Source: Oerskovia flava
GTDB taxonomy: Bacteria > Actinomycetota > Actinomycetes > Actinomycetales > Cellulomonadaceae
Direction of reading: 5' to 3'
Assembly (NCBI RefSeq): GCF_026163685.1
Contig: NZ_JAOXSR010000003.1
Coordinates: 186,001 to 250,000 of the forward strand
Length of the DNA stretch: 64,000 nt
Shown: positions 1-7,370 of the stretch, one piece after another
Layout: every line of letters starts with the position of its first letter
How positions within the stretch are numbered: the first letter of the stretch is position 1
The notes under the pieces: generated by a model
Told to the model about the DNA's origin: nothing
Databases searched by the model: none
Seen by the model: the letters and a program-made list of their open reading frames with translations, nothing else
Translations under genes and position numbers: made by a program

Positions 1-44
1 GGCAGCAACGTCGTGTTCGGCGGCGAGGAAGGTCGTGCTCGGGG

Positions 45-641
45 TCAGTCGAAGAGGGTGTCCATGTCCCACGGGTCGGCCTGCTTGACCGTGCGCTCAC
101 CCGGTGCCCGGTCGTCGCCCGATGGGGTGCGGCCGTCGCCCGACGCGCGGCCCTCGCGGGCCGCGGCGGGGACGAGCTCCGGGACGAGCGTGCTGTTGAC
201 GTCGCCTCGCCCGGCGGCCCACTCCTGGGCGGCGAGACCGGCGAGCTGGTCCGCGCGCTCGTTGAACGGGTCGCCCACGTGGCCGCGGACCCAGCGGAAG
301 CGGACCGGGCCGCGACGAGCGGTGATCGCGGTGTCGATCGCCTGCACGATCTCGAGGTTCTTCACGGGGGTCCCGCCCGCCGTCTTCCAGCCCTTGCGCT
401 TCCACGCGACGACCCACTCGGACGAGCACTTGATCGCGTACTGGGAGTCGGACTCGATGAGCAGCGGCTGCTCCCCGGGGTGCGACCGGACCGCCTGGAG
501 CAGCGCCGTCAGCTCGGCGATCTGGTTGGTCCCGCTCGCTGCGCCGCCGGAGTCGAAGGTCCCGTCGTGGTTGATCCACGCCCATCCGATCGCGCCGCCC
601 GGGTTGCGCAGGCAGGAGCCGTCGGTGCTGACAGTGATCAC
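45..641 (-). CDS. rnhA: Ribonuclease HI with acidic C-terminal tail
   Basis: Cleaves the RNA strand of RNA:DNA hybrids in the cytoplasm (R-loops, Okazaki primers). The four acidic active-site positions of the family are visible: Asp in VSTDGSC near the start, Glu in AELTALLQA, Asp in ESDSQYA and Asp in ERADQLA, and the GHVGDPFNERAD block is typical. I chose the GTG at 641 because the family fold begins immediately at VITVSTDGS. The open frame upstream (to 728) adds 29 arginine/proline-rich residues that do not look like protein. After the ~150-residue catalytic domain comes a charged, probably disordered tail ending in DPWDMDTLFD. The tail is not needed for catalysis and its role is unknown. 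About 198 residues, slightly longer than E. coli RnhA because of the tail. Confidence 0.9.
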   Translation of the reverse strand: MITVSTDGSCLRNPGGAIGWAWINHDGTFDSGGAASGTNQIAELTALLQAVRSHPGEQPLLIESDSQYAIKCSSEWVVAWKRKGWKTAGGTPVKNLEIVQAIDTAITARRGPVRFRWVRGHVGDPFNERADQLAGLAAQEWAAGRGDVNSTLVPELVPAAAREGRASGDGRTPSGDDRAPGERTVKQADPWDMDTLFD

Positions 642-791
642 AGTGCGTCCTCGCTCGAAGGAGAAGGTATCCGTCGGGGGCCATTGTCCCCCGCGCGGCC
701 ACCTGCACGTGCACGTGCCCGGGGACACCTCAGGGTCGAACCGGGGGCATCACCCATGGTCGCGGCGTCGTCCACCACCCAGGCTGGGTCC

Positions 792-1502
792 ATGAACCTG
801 ATCGCCTCGTTGTGGGGTCGGCTCGAGGAGTGGCTCTTCGCCCTCGTGGAGTCGGTGTGGGCGCTGCCGACGCTGTTCGTCACGACGGCGGTCGACGGGT
901 TCTTCCCGCCGATCCCGGGCGAGACGGTGATCGTCATGCTCGCCGTCGCGGCGCGGTCAGGGCACGACGTCGCGCTGTGGGCGGTGCTCCTCGTCGCGGC
1001 GGCGGGTGCGTGGTGCGGCGACCAGATCGCGTACTCGATCGGTCGCGCCGTGGGCACGGAGCGGGTGCGCCTCCTGCGCGGGCCGCGCGGGCGGAGGGCG
1101 GTGGCGTGGGCGTCGGCGCACCTGCTGCGCCGGGGCGCGGCGTTCATCCTCGCCGCGCGGTACGTCCCCGTCGGCCGGACGGCGGTCAACGTCACAGCGG
1201 GTGCGGTGCGCTTCCCGCGGCGGCGGTTCATGGTGATCTCCGCGCTGGCGTCCGCGCTGTGGGCGGCCTTCTCGGTCGTCGTCGGAGTGCTGGCGGCGCA
1301 CTGGTGGGGCGCGCAGCCCTTGCTGGCCGTCGTCGTGGGAGTGGGAACGGGCACGCTGCTGGGTGTGGTCGTGGACCGGGTCGTCGCGCGCCGGCAGCGC
1401 CGGCCGCGGCCGCTCCCGAGCGCCGCCGCCGGACGACGAACGCCCCTCCCCGGTGCGGACCGGGAAGAGGCGTTGGTACGTCGTCGGGCGAGCGTCAGCT
1501 GA
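792..1502 (+). CDS. DedA family membrane protein
   Basis: Integral membrane protein of the DedA/VTT family, whose members act in lipid scrambling/flipping and membrane homeostasis. The family signature appears as the loop FFPPIPGETVIV (about residues 35-46), followed by hydrophobic segments, the GDQIAYSIGR block (about 75-84) and the second re-entrant motif AARYVPVGRTAVNVTAG. The C-terminal ~45 residues are arginine/proline-rich and cytosolic. The ATG at 792 is preceded 7 nt away by CAGGCT, resembling the -10 boxes of leaderless genes elsewhere in the window. An in-frame ATG at 756 is the alternative. The gene ends tail-to-tail with the FKBP gene, overlapping it by 8 bp. Confidence 0.85.
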   Translation: MNLIASLWGRLEEWLFALVESVWALPTLFVTTAVDGFFPPIPGETVIVMLAVAARSGHDVALWAVLLVAAAGAWCGDQIAYSIGRAVGTERVRLLRGPRGRRAVAWASAHLLRRGAAFILAARYVPVGRTAVNVTAGAVRFPRRRFMVISALASALWAAFSVVVGVLAAHWWGAQPLLAVVVGVGTGTLLGVVVDRVVARRQRRPRPLPSAAAGRRTPLPGADREEALVRRRASVS

Positions 1503-1866
1503 CGCCCAGCAGGTCGATCACGAAGATGAGGGTCTTGCCGGAGAGGCGGTGGCCCCCGCCGGCCGGGCCGTAGGCGAGCTCCGGCGGGACGACGAGCTTG
1601 CGACGCCCACCGACCTTCATGCCCGGGATGCCCTGCTGCCAGCCGGCGACGAGGTTGCGGAGCGGGAAGTTGATGGACTGGCCGCGGTTCCAGGAGGCGT
1701 CGAACTCCTCGCCGGAGTCGTGCTCGACACCCAGGTAGTGGACGTTCACGGTGGAGTCGGGGCCGGCCGCGGGGCCGTCGCCGACGACGATGTCCTCGAT
1801 GACGAGCTCGGTCGGTGCGGGGCCCTCGGGCGCGTCGATCTCGGGGCGGGTGAGTTCGTTGGTCAT
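1495..1866 (-). CDS. FKBP-type peptidyl-prolyl cis-trans isomerase
   Basis: Catalyses cis-trans isomerisation of X-Pro bonds as a folding helper. The 123-residue protein is one FKBP domain: VNVHYLGVEHDSGEEFDASW, LVAGWQQGIPGMKVGGRRKL, VPPELAYGPAGG and the closing strand TLIFVIDLLGV. These are the residues that line the proline/FK506 pocket. There is no signal peptide or lipobox, so it is probably cytosolic. Start is the ATG at 1866. Further upstream frame encodes low-complexity sequence. The stop overlaps the convergent DedA gene by 8 bp. Confidence 0.92.
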   Translation of the reverse strand: MTNELTRPEIDAPEGPAPTELVIEDIVVGDGPAAGPDSTVNVHYLGVEHDSGEEFDASWNRGQSINFPLRNLVAGWQQGIPGMKVGGRRKLVVPPELAYGPAGGGHRLSGKTLIFVIDLLGVS

Positions 1867-2036
1867 CCTCTGATCCAACCCCGCGCGGTCGGGGTCGGTC
1901 AACGCGAGGGGGTGCCGGCCCGTCGTCGGGCAGGCTGTCCGGGGGGACGGCCGCACTTCGAGAGCGGGGCGGACCCCCTGGGCATGTGCGGACGGACGAA
2001 GTCCGCCGGTCCCGGTTCCTTGCGATCATGGGGGAC

Positions 2037-3110
2037 GTGACCACACCCCCACCGACTGCGCGCGACGTGCGCCGCTGGCGCCGCAACCTGGCCGACGAAC
2101 GTGCTGAGGCGGCGGTCTACCGCGACCTGGCGAGCCGCCGCACGGGCGAGGAGCGCGAGATCCTCCTCGCGCTCGCCGAGGCCGAGGGGCGCCACGAGCG
2201 ACATTGGCTGGAGCTTCTCGGGGACGACGTCGGTAGGCCGCGTCCCGGACAGTGGCGCACCCGGGTCCTCGGCTGGCTCGCCCGCCGGTTCGGCGGGGTG
2301 TTCGTCCTCGCGCTCGCCCAGCGGGCGGAGGCGCGCTCGACGTACGAGACGGACGCGGACGCGACCGCCGCGATGGCCGCGGACGAGCGCATCCACGAGG
2401 AGGTCGTGCGCGGCCTGGCCACGCGGGGCCGCAACCGGTTGTCCGGCACGTTCCGCGCGGCGGTGTTCGGCGCGAACGACGGCCTGGTGTCGAACCTCGC
2501 GCTGATCCTCGGCATCGGGGCGTCCGGCGCGGCGAACTCGGTGGTGCTGCTCTCGGGGCTGGCCGGCCTGCTCGCAGGCGCGCTGTCGATGGGCGCGGGG
2601 GAGTACGTCTCGGTGCGGTCGCAGCGGGAGCTGCTCGACGCCTCGACCCCGAGTCCCCAGGCGTCCGCCGCGCTGCCGGACCTCGACGTCGACACCAACG
2701 AGCTCGCGCTCGTCTACCGGGCCCGCGGCCTCGACCCCGCCGCGGCGCAGGCGCACGCGGCGGAGGTCCTCGCGACCTACACGTCGAAGACGACGATCGC
2801 GCCCGCCATGCAGGGTGACGAGCACGAGACCCACGGCACGGCGATGGGCGCCGCTGTGTCCTCGTTCCTCTTCTTCGCCTCCGGGGCCGTCATCCCCGTG
2901 CTGCCCTACCTGCTGGGCCTGCACGGTCCGCAGGCGGTGCTCGTCTCGTGCGTCCTCGTCGGCCTCGCGCTCCTCGCGACCGGCGCGACGGTCGGCCTGC
3001 TGTCCGGGGCGTCACCCGTGAAGCGGGCGCTGCGCCAGCTCGCCATCGGGTTCGGTGCGGCGGCCGCGACCTACGCTCTCGGGCTGATCTTCGGGGCGAC
3101 CGTCACCTGA
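2037..3110 (+). CDS. VIT1/CCC1 family transporter with N-terminal ferritin-like domain
   Basis: Probable Fe(II)/Mn(II) membrane exporter. Residues ~1-135 form a rubrerythrin/ferritin-like helical domain with Glu/His positions expected for a di-metal site (DERAEAAVYRDLA, EAEGRHERHWLELLG, DERIHEE). Residues ~145-357 are a VIT1 domain: FGANDGLVSNLALILG, the SMGAGEYVSVRSQREL block and three further membrane helices at the C-terminus. The same domain order is known from MbfA-type bacterial iron exporters. I prefer the GTG at 2037 because the protein then begins MTTPPPTARDVRRWRR. An in-frame ATG at 2028 adds three residues. It stands alone, followed 37 bp later by the acyltransferase gene. Confidence 0.86.
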   Translation: MTTPPPTARDVRRWRRNLADERAEAAVYRDLASRRTGEEREILLALAEAEGRHERHWLELLGDDVGRPRPGQWRTRVLGWLARRFGGVFVLALAQRAEARSTYETDADATAAMAADERIHEEVVRGLATRGRNRLSGTFRAAVFGANDGLVSNLALILGIGASGAANSVVLLSGLAGLLAGALSMGAGEYVSVRSQRELLDASTPSPQASAALPDLDVDTNELALVYRARGLDPAAAQAHAAEVLATYTSKTTIAPAMQGDEHETHGTAMGAAVSSFLFFASGAVIPVLPYLLGLHGPQAVLVSCVLVGLALLATGATVGLLSGASPVKRALRQLAIGFGAAAATYALGLIFGATVT

Positions 3111-3147
3111 CGAGCGTGCCTGCGCCGCCGGCGCGCGCTGTGGAACA

Positions 3148-4866
3148 GTGGACGCCGTGCCCGGAGCCCTGACCCCCGACTTCGCCCCCTGGTCCTTCGA
3201 CTCGACCGCGACGCCGGAGCAGCGCGCGGCGAACGACGACCGGGTCCGTGCCCTGCGGGACGCGGGCCACCCGGTCGGGGACGGGTGCGTCGTGTCGGGT
3301 CTCGCCGACGTCGACGTGGAGTCCTTCGCGCTCGGCGACCGCAGCTACCTCGCCGCGCACACGCACGTCACGGGCGACGTGACGATCGGCGCCGACTGCT
3401 CGGTCAACGTCTCCGCCGCGGTGCGCGGCCTCGTCCGGATCGGCGACGCGGTCCGGATCGGCAGCCACACGAGCATCCTCGGGTTCGACCACGCGTTCGA
3501 CCGGACGGATGTGCCGGTGTTCCGGCAGGGTCTGACCTCGCGGGGCATCACGATCGGCGACGACGTGTGGATCGGCAGCCACGTCATCGTGCTCGACGGC
3601 GTCACCGTCGGTGCGCACGCCGTCATCGGTGCCGGCGCGGTCGTGACCCGCGACGTCCCCGCGTACGCCGTGGCCGTCGGCAACCCCGCGCGCGTCGTGC
3701 GCGACCGCCGCACCGGCGAGAAGCCCGCCGCACCCGACGACCTGGGTCGTCGCCTGGAGGCGTTCGGGTCGGCGGCGCTCGCCGGCATCCCGGCGTTGCT
3801 GGAGCGGGCCTTCGACGGCCACCGCTACCGCGACGCCCCGGGCGTGCCGCCCACGGTGCGGGCCCACTGCGACGCGGTCGAGCTCGCGGCGCTCGCGGGC
3901 GTCGTGCCGGCGCAGCTCTCGCGCGACGAGCACGTCGCGCGGCTGCGCGGCCTGGTGGGACCCACGGGCTGGGTCCCCGAGCTCGGCCTGGTCACGGACG
4001 CGGGGAGCGGCGGGCTGCCCGGCGGGGAGCCCGACGACGGGGTGCCCGACGGCGCGTGGCCGGGTGGTCCCGGCGCCTACCACGTGCTGTGCGTGGGTTA
4101 TGCGCTCGACCTTCTCGGCGCCCGGCTCCCGGCCGTCCCGTACACCGGTGCGCAGGCCGACGAGGTGACCGCGCTGCTCGAGGAGCTGTCGTGGTCGTCG
4201 AACGCCTGGGGTGCAGGGTCGACGGTCGACACGGTCGGCACCGCGCTCACCTGGGCGCGCGAGATCGGCGCTCTCGTCCCCGCCGGCGCCCGCGAGGCGC
4301 TGGTGGGATGGCTCGTGGAGCATCGCGACCCGGTCACCGGGCTGTGGGGTTCTCCTCGCGCACAGGACGGGTGGCGTGAGCCCGTCAACGGGACCTACCG
4401 CCTGGTGCGCGGCACGTTCGCCCAGTGGGGGTCCCACGTCGGGCTCGGGCGCGAGCTGACCGACACCGTCCTCCGACACGCCGCGACGGGAGTCCTCGAC
4501 GGCTCGCGCGTGACCGCCTGCGACGCGCTCGACGTCGTCCACCTGCTCTGGTGGGCGCGCCGCTGCGGCGCCGACGGCTACCGCGTCGATGCCGTCGACG
4601 CGGTCGCGCGCCAGGTGCTCCAGGGCGTCACCGGGCAGTGGGCACCCGAGGGCCTGGCCTTCGCCCCCGCGGGCCCGCGCACGGGCGCCGGAGGGACGTC
4701 GTCGGGTGTGCCGGAGGGCGCCCCGAGCCTCCAGGGCACCGAGATGTGGCTCGCGACCGCCTGGTACGCGGCCGACCTGCTCGGCCGCTCGGGTGTCCTG
4801 GGGTACACACCGCGCGGCATCCATGCCGCCGCGCCACGCGACGTCGGCCAGGCGTCGCGCCGCTGA
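3148..4866 (+). CDS. Left-handed beta-helix acyltransferase fused to a helical-toroid-like domain
   Basis: Residues ~45-195 form a hexapeptide-repeat (LbetaH) O-acetyltransferase of the CysE/LacA/NodL kind: repeats such as VTIGADCSV, VRIGDAVRIG, the active-site-like IGSHTSILGFDHAF, and the C-terminal cap DDVWIGSHVIVLDGVTVG / VTRDVPAYAVAVGNPARVV typical of maltose/galactoside acetyltransferases. Residues ~205-572 are not part of that family. They show periodic helical pairs with tryptophan/glycine turns (LSWSSNAWGAGSTVDTVGTA, HRDPVTGLWGS, QGTEMWLATAWYAADLLG), as in alpha/alpha-toroid proteins such as terpene cyclases or prenyltransferases. The acceptor is unknown and a surface or secondary-metabolite glycan/lipid is possible. 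GTG at 3148 is used. GTG at 3157 is equally plausible. Confidence 0.75.
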   Translation: MDAVPGALTPDFAPWSFDSTATPEQRAANDDRVRALRDAGHPVGDGCVVSGLADVDVESFALGDRSYLAAHTHVTGDVTIGADCSVNVSAAVRGLVRIGDAVRIGSHTSILGFDHAFDRTDVPVFRQGLTSRGITIGDDVWIGSHVIVLDGVTVGAHAVIGAGAVVTRDVPAYAVAVGNPARVVRDRRTGEKPAAPDDLGRRLEAFGSAALAGIPALLERAFDGHRYRDAPGVPPTVRAHCDAVELAALAGVVPAQLSRDEHVARLRGLVGPTGWVPELGLVTDAGSGGLPGGEPDDGVPDGAWPGGPGAYHVLCVGYALDLLGARLPAVPYTGAQADEVTALLEELSWSSNAWGAGSTVDTVGTALTWAREIGALVPAGAREALVGWLVEHRDPVTGLWGSPRAQDGWREPVNGTYRLVRGTFAQWGSHVGLGRELTDTVLRHAATGVLDGSRVTACDALDVVHLLWWARRCGADGYRVDAVDAVARQVLQGVTGQWAPEGLAFAPAGPRTGAGGTSSGVPEGAPSLQGTEMWLATAWYAADLLGRSGVLGYTPRGIHAAAPRDVGQASRR

Positions 4867-4936
4867 GCGCGAGCTCCCCGGCGCGCCGCTGCGCGCGAGC
4901 TCTCAGAGCACCACTACGCGCGAGCTCTCAGAGCAC
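4867..4936. repeat. Short direct repeat copying the 3' end of the LLM gene
   Basis: The 10-mer GCGCGAGCTC starts at 4867, 4893 and 4918. The last two copies extend to 19 identical bases (4893-4911 and 4918-4936). The right-hand copy contains the stop codon and last codons of the minus-strand gene ending at 4928, so the left copies look like slippage duplications of that gene end. Confidence 0.7.
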
Positions 4937-5905
4937 GGTGGCCAGCGAGTCGAGGGCCGCGATGCGGTCGGCGCCGAGCGGTGTGAGGACGGCGCTCGTC
5001 ACCCCGGCGGCGAAGAGCGCGTCGATCGTGGCCCGAGCCTGCGGCGGGGTGCCCGCGACGGCGAGCCGTCGTACCCAGGCGTCCGGGAGGCGCTCGACGA
5101 ACTCCTCCCGGGTAGCGCACGCCGCTCGCAGAGCGGCGAACTCGTCCGCGAAGGGCAGCGGGTCGATGTGCGGACGCCAGTCGGGTTCGCCGATCCACGC
5201 GAGACCCTCGCGGGCCTGCGCGAGGGCGGCGCCCTCGTCGTCGGAGACCGCGGCGACGTTGTAGGCGACCAGGCTGTGCGCAGCCGGCGCGTCGATCGCG
5301 CGCAACGCGGCACGGGCGTACTCGGGGGTCGTCGGCTCGGCGAGGATCGTGCCGTCCGCGACGCGGCCGGACAGCGCGAGCGAGCGCGGGCCGCGGACAC
5401 CCAGGAGCAGGGACGGCGGGACGGGCGGGACGGTGGCCGGGTCGAGCGCGACCCCGTCGACCTGCACGTACCGGCCGGCGACGTCGACGCTCGTGCCGCC
5501 CAGCAGCGACCGGAGCGTGGTGACGTACTCCTCGAGCAGGGTCAAGGGGCTCGCGGGCCAGGCGCCGACCGAGCGCATCCAGCCCGGCATGCCGTGGCCG
5601 ACGCCCGCGTCGACCCGGCCCGGGAAGAGCTCGGCGAGGCTCGCGAGCTCCATGGCCGCGAAGGCCACGTTGCGCGCCCCGACGGGCAGGAGGCCGATCC
5701 CCACACGGACGCGAGCCGTGCTCGCCAGCACCGCGGCCGCCTGGGCGATGCCACCGCGGAATCCCAGGTCCTCGACGATCCAGACCTCGTCGAAGCCGAG
5801 CGCTTCGGCGCGGCGCGCGAACGGCAGGACCTGGTCGCGGGGCAGGTCCCGGGGGAGCATCACGCCGACGGCGCCTGTGCGGGGGGTGGTGGTGGGTGTG
5901 GTCAC
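4928..5905 (-). CDS. LLM class flavin-dependent oxidoreductase
   Basis: Luciferase-like monooxygenase superfamily protein of 325 residues, a TIM barrel that uses FMN or F420. Visible family features are the N-terminal GVMLPRDLPRDQVLPFARRA, GFDEVWIVED, the VGIGLLPVGARN strand, GRVDAGVGHGMPGWM and the late AEPTTPEYARAALRA stretch. The substrate cannot be told from sequence. Many actinobacterial relatives bind F420, which is inference here. The GTG at 5905 sits 8 nt behind TAGATT, a leaderless-promoter arrangement. The open frame continues far upstream (to 8695), but that part is the antisense shadow of two repeat-rich genes. Confidence 0.85.
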   Translation of the reverse strand: MTTPTTTPRTGAVGVMLPRDLPRDQVLPFARRAEALGFDEVWIVEDLGFRGGIAQAAAVLASTARVRVGIGLLPVGARNVAFAAMELASLAELFPGRVDAGVGHGMPGWMRSVGAWPASPLTLLEEYVTTLRSLLGGTSVDVAGRYVQVDGVALDPATVPPVPPSLLLGVRGPRSLALSGRVADGTILAEPTTPEYARAALRAIDAPAAHSLVAYNVAAVSDDEGAALAQAREGLAWIGEPDWRPHIDPLPFADEFAALRAACATREEFVERLPDAWVRRLAVAGTPPQARATIDALFAAGVTSAVLTPLGADRIAALDSLATVL

Positions 5906-5912
5906 GACGGCA

Positions 5913-5918
5913 AATCTA
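5913..5918 (-). promoter_or_regulatory. -10 box (TAGATT) of a leaderless LLM transcript
   Basis: TAGATT on the minus strand ends 8 nt before the GTG at 5905, so transcription would begin at or next to the start codon. There is no Shine-Dalgarno sequence in between. Confidence 0.5.
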
Positions 5919-6025
5919 CCCGGTCGAACGTCCGGTGCGGGTGAAATCGGCTCGCCGGTTGGCGGGCCTGCGGCGCCGCACCTACTGTGTGTCACACGTC
6001 TCATCCGAGCACTGATTGGACGGGC

Positions 6026-7285
6026 ATGCAGGGGTCGAGCGACGCCACGGTCGCCGCAGCGGGGGTTACCCGGACGCGGCGCTGGCTGGCGCGCGGCCTG
6101 TTCCTCGGAGCCGGCCTGGGGCTCGGCCTGGCCGGGAGCATCGCTCTCGCCGGCGGCGCCACCGCCGCGGAGAAGGACCCGCTGGGACTGGGCAAGGTGC
6201 TGGCACCGGTGACGGACACCGTCAAGGACGTCGTCGTCGAACCTGTCCTGGAGCCCGTCGTCAAGGACGTCGTGGTGCCGGTCGTGGAGAAGGCGACCAA
6301 GCCTGTCGCCCCCGTCGTCGAGAAGGTCGTCGAGCCTGTCACGAAGCCGGTCGTCGAGAAGGTCGTCGAGCCGGTGACGAAGCCCGCTGCGCCGGTCGTC
6401 GAGAAGGTGGTCGAGCCGGTCGCACCCGTGGTGGAGGCCGTCGCTCCGGTCGTGGAGACCGTGACGAAGCCCGTCACCGGGGTCGTCGAGCCGATCGTCG
6501 CCGACGTCGTCGCCCCCGTGACGACGTCCGTCGCGCCGGTGACAGACCCCCTGCTGGAGGCCGTGGCGCCGGTCGTGGGTGGCGTGAGCGGGCCGCTGGC
6601 GCCGGTGCTCGACCCGGTCCTCGGCGCGGTCAAGCCTGTGACGGACCCCGTCCTGGGTGCGGTCGGCCCGGTGCTCGACCCGGTCCTGGGCGTGGTCCAA
6701 CCGGTCGTGAACCCCGTCGTCGACCTGGTGCACCCGGCCCTCCCGCCCGTGCTCGACGCCGTGACTCCCGCAGTCCCGCCGGTGGACGACCTCCTGACAC
6801 CTGGCGTCCCGCAGCCCGCCCCGGGACTCGCCCCCGTGCTGCCGGAGATCGTCTCGGTGGCCGGTGCCGGCGCCGGTGCGGTCGTGGCGGCCCCCCGTGC
6901 GGCCGGACCGCCTCCGGCTCGCGACGTCGGGGTCACCCCACCCTCCGTCGGCATCCTCGGCGGCACCGCACCAGGAGCAGGCCCGACGGCGATCGGCGCC
7001 CTGATGCCGTCGGCTGCCGTCGTGAGCGACAGCTCTGCCCAGATCTCGGCAGGCTGGTCCGGCACGCTCCGCGCCGCCTCGCCGCTCGGCGACCCGGCCC
7101 AGCTCGGCGCCTCGCTCGGTGGGGGCTCGTTGAGCTCCTCCCAGCGCGGTGGCGCCGGAGCCGACACGGCCCTCCTCGTCGCCGCGGGCCTCCTCGCGAT
7201 GGCCGGACCCTGGTGGCTCCCCGTCGCTGCCCGCCGACTGCGTCTTCCCCGAACCCTCGTCGAGGTCCCCGTCTCTCCTGCCTGA
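6026..7285 (+). CDS. Secreted Val/Pro/Glu-rich repeat protein with C-terminal membrane anchor
   Basis: No named family recognised. The ~419-residue product starts with a basic stretch and a hydrophobic signal segment (LFLGAGLGLGLAGSIALAG, then ATAAEKD as a likely cleavage site). Residues ~50-260 are a degenerate repeat of short units such as APVVEKVVEPVTKP and LDPVLGAV, with proline every 4-7 residues and valine at most other places, suggesting an extended, rigid stalk. A Gly/Ala/Pro-rich stretch follows, then a hydrophobic helix (TALLVAAGLLAMAGPWWLPV) and an arginine-rich tail. The layout is that of a surface protein anchored by its C-terminus, but I see no LPXTG or LAXTG before the helix. 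The chaplin-like gene starts 85 bp downstream on the same strand. ATG 6026 places the signal peptide at the N-terminus. Confidence 0.75.
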   Translation: MQGSSDATVAAAGVTRTRRWLARGLFLGAGLGLGLAGSIALAGGATAAEKDPLGLGKVLAPVTDTVKDVVVEPVLEPVVKDVVVPVVEKATKPVAPVVEKVVEPVTKPVVEKVVEPVTKPAAPVVEKVVEPVAPVVEAVAPVVETVTKPVTGVVEPIVADVVAPVTTSVAPVTDPLLEAVAPVVGGVSGPLAPVLDPVLGAVKPVTDPVLGAVGPVLDPVLGVVQPVVNPVVDLVHPALPPVLDAVTPAVPPVDDLLTPGVPQPAPGLAPVLPEIVSVAGAGAGAVVAAPRAAGPPPARDVGVTPPSVGILGGTAPGAGPTAIGALMPSAAVVSDSSAQISAGWSGTLRAASPLGDPAQLGASLGGGSLSSSQRGGAGADTALLVAAGLLAMAGPWWLPVAARRLRLPRTLVEVPVSPA

Positions 7286-7370
7286 GGTGGACGTCCCGCG
7301 CCCCGCGCGCGGAACGCCTTCGGCACAGCCCTCCGGGCGTGCCTCCACCTCGAGCAAGGAGAGATCACTC

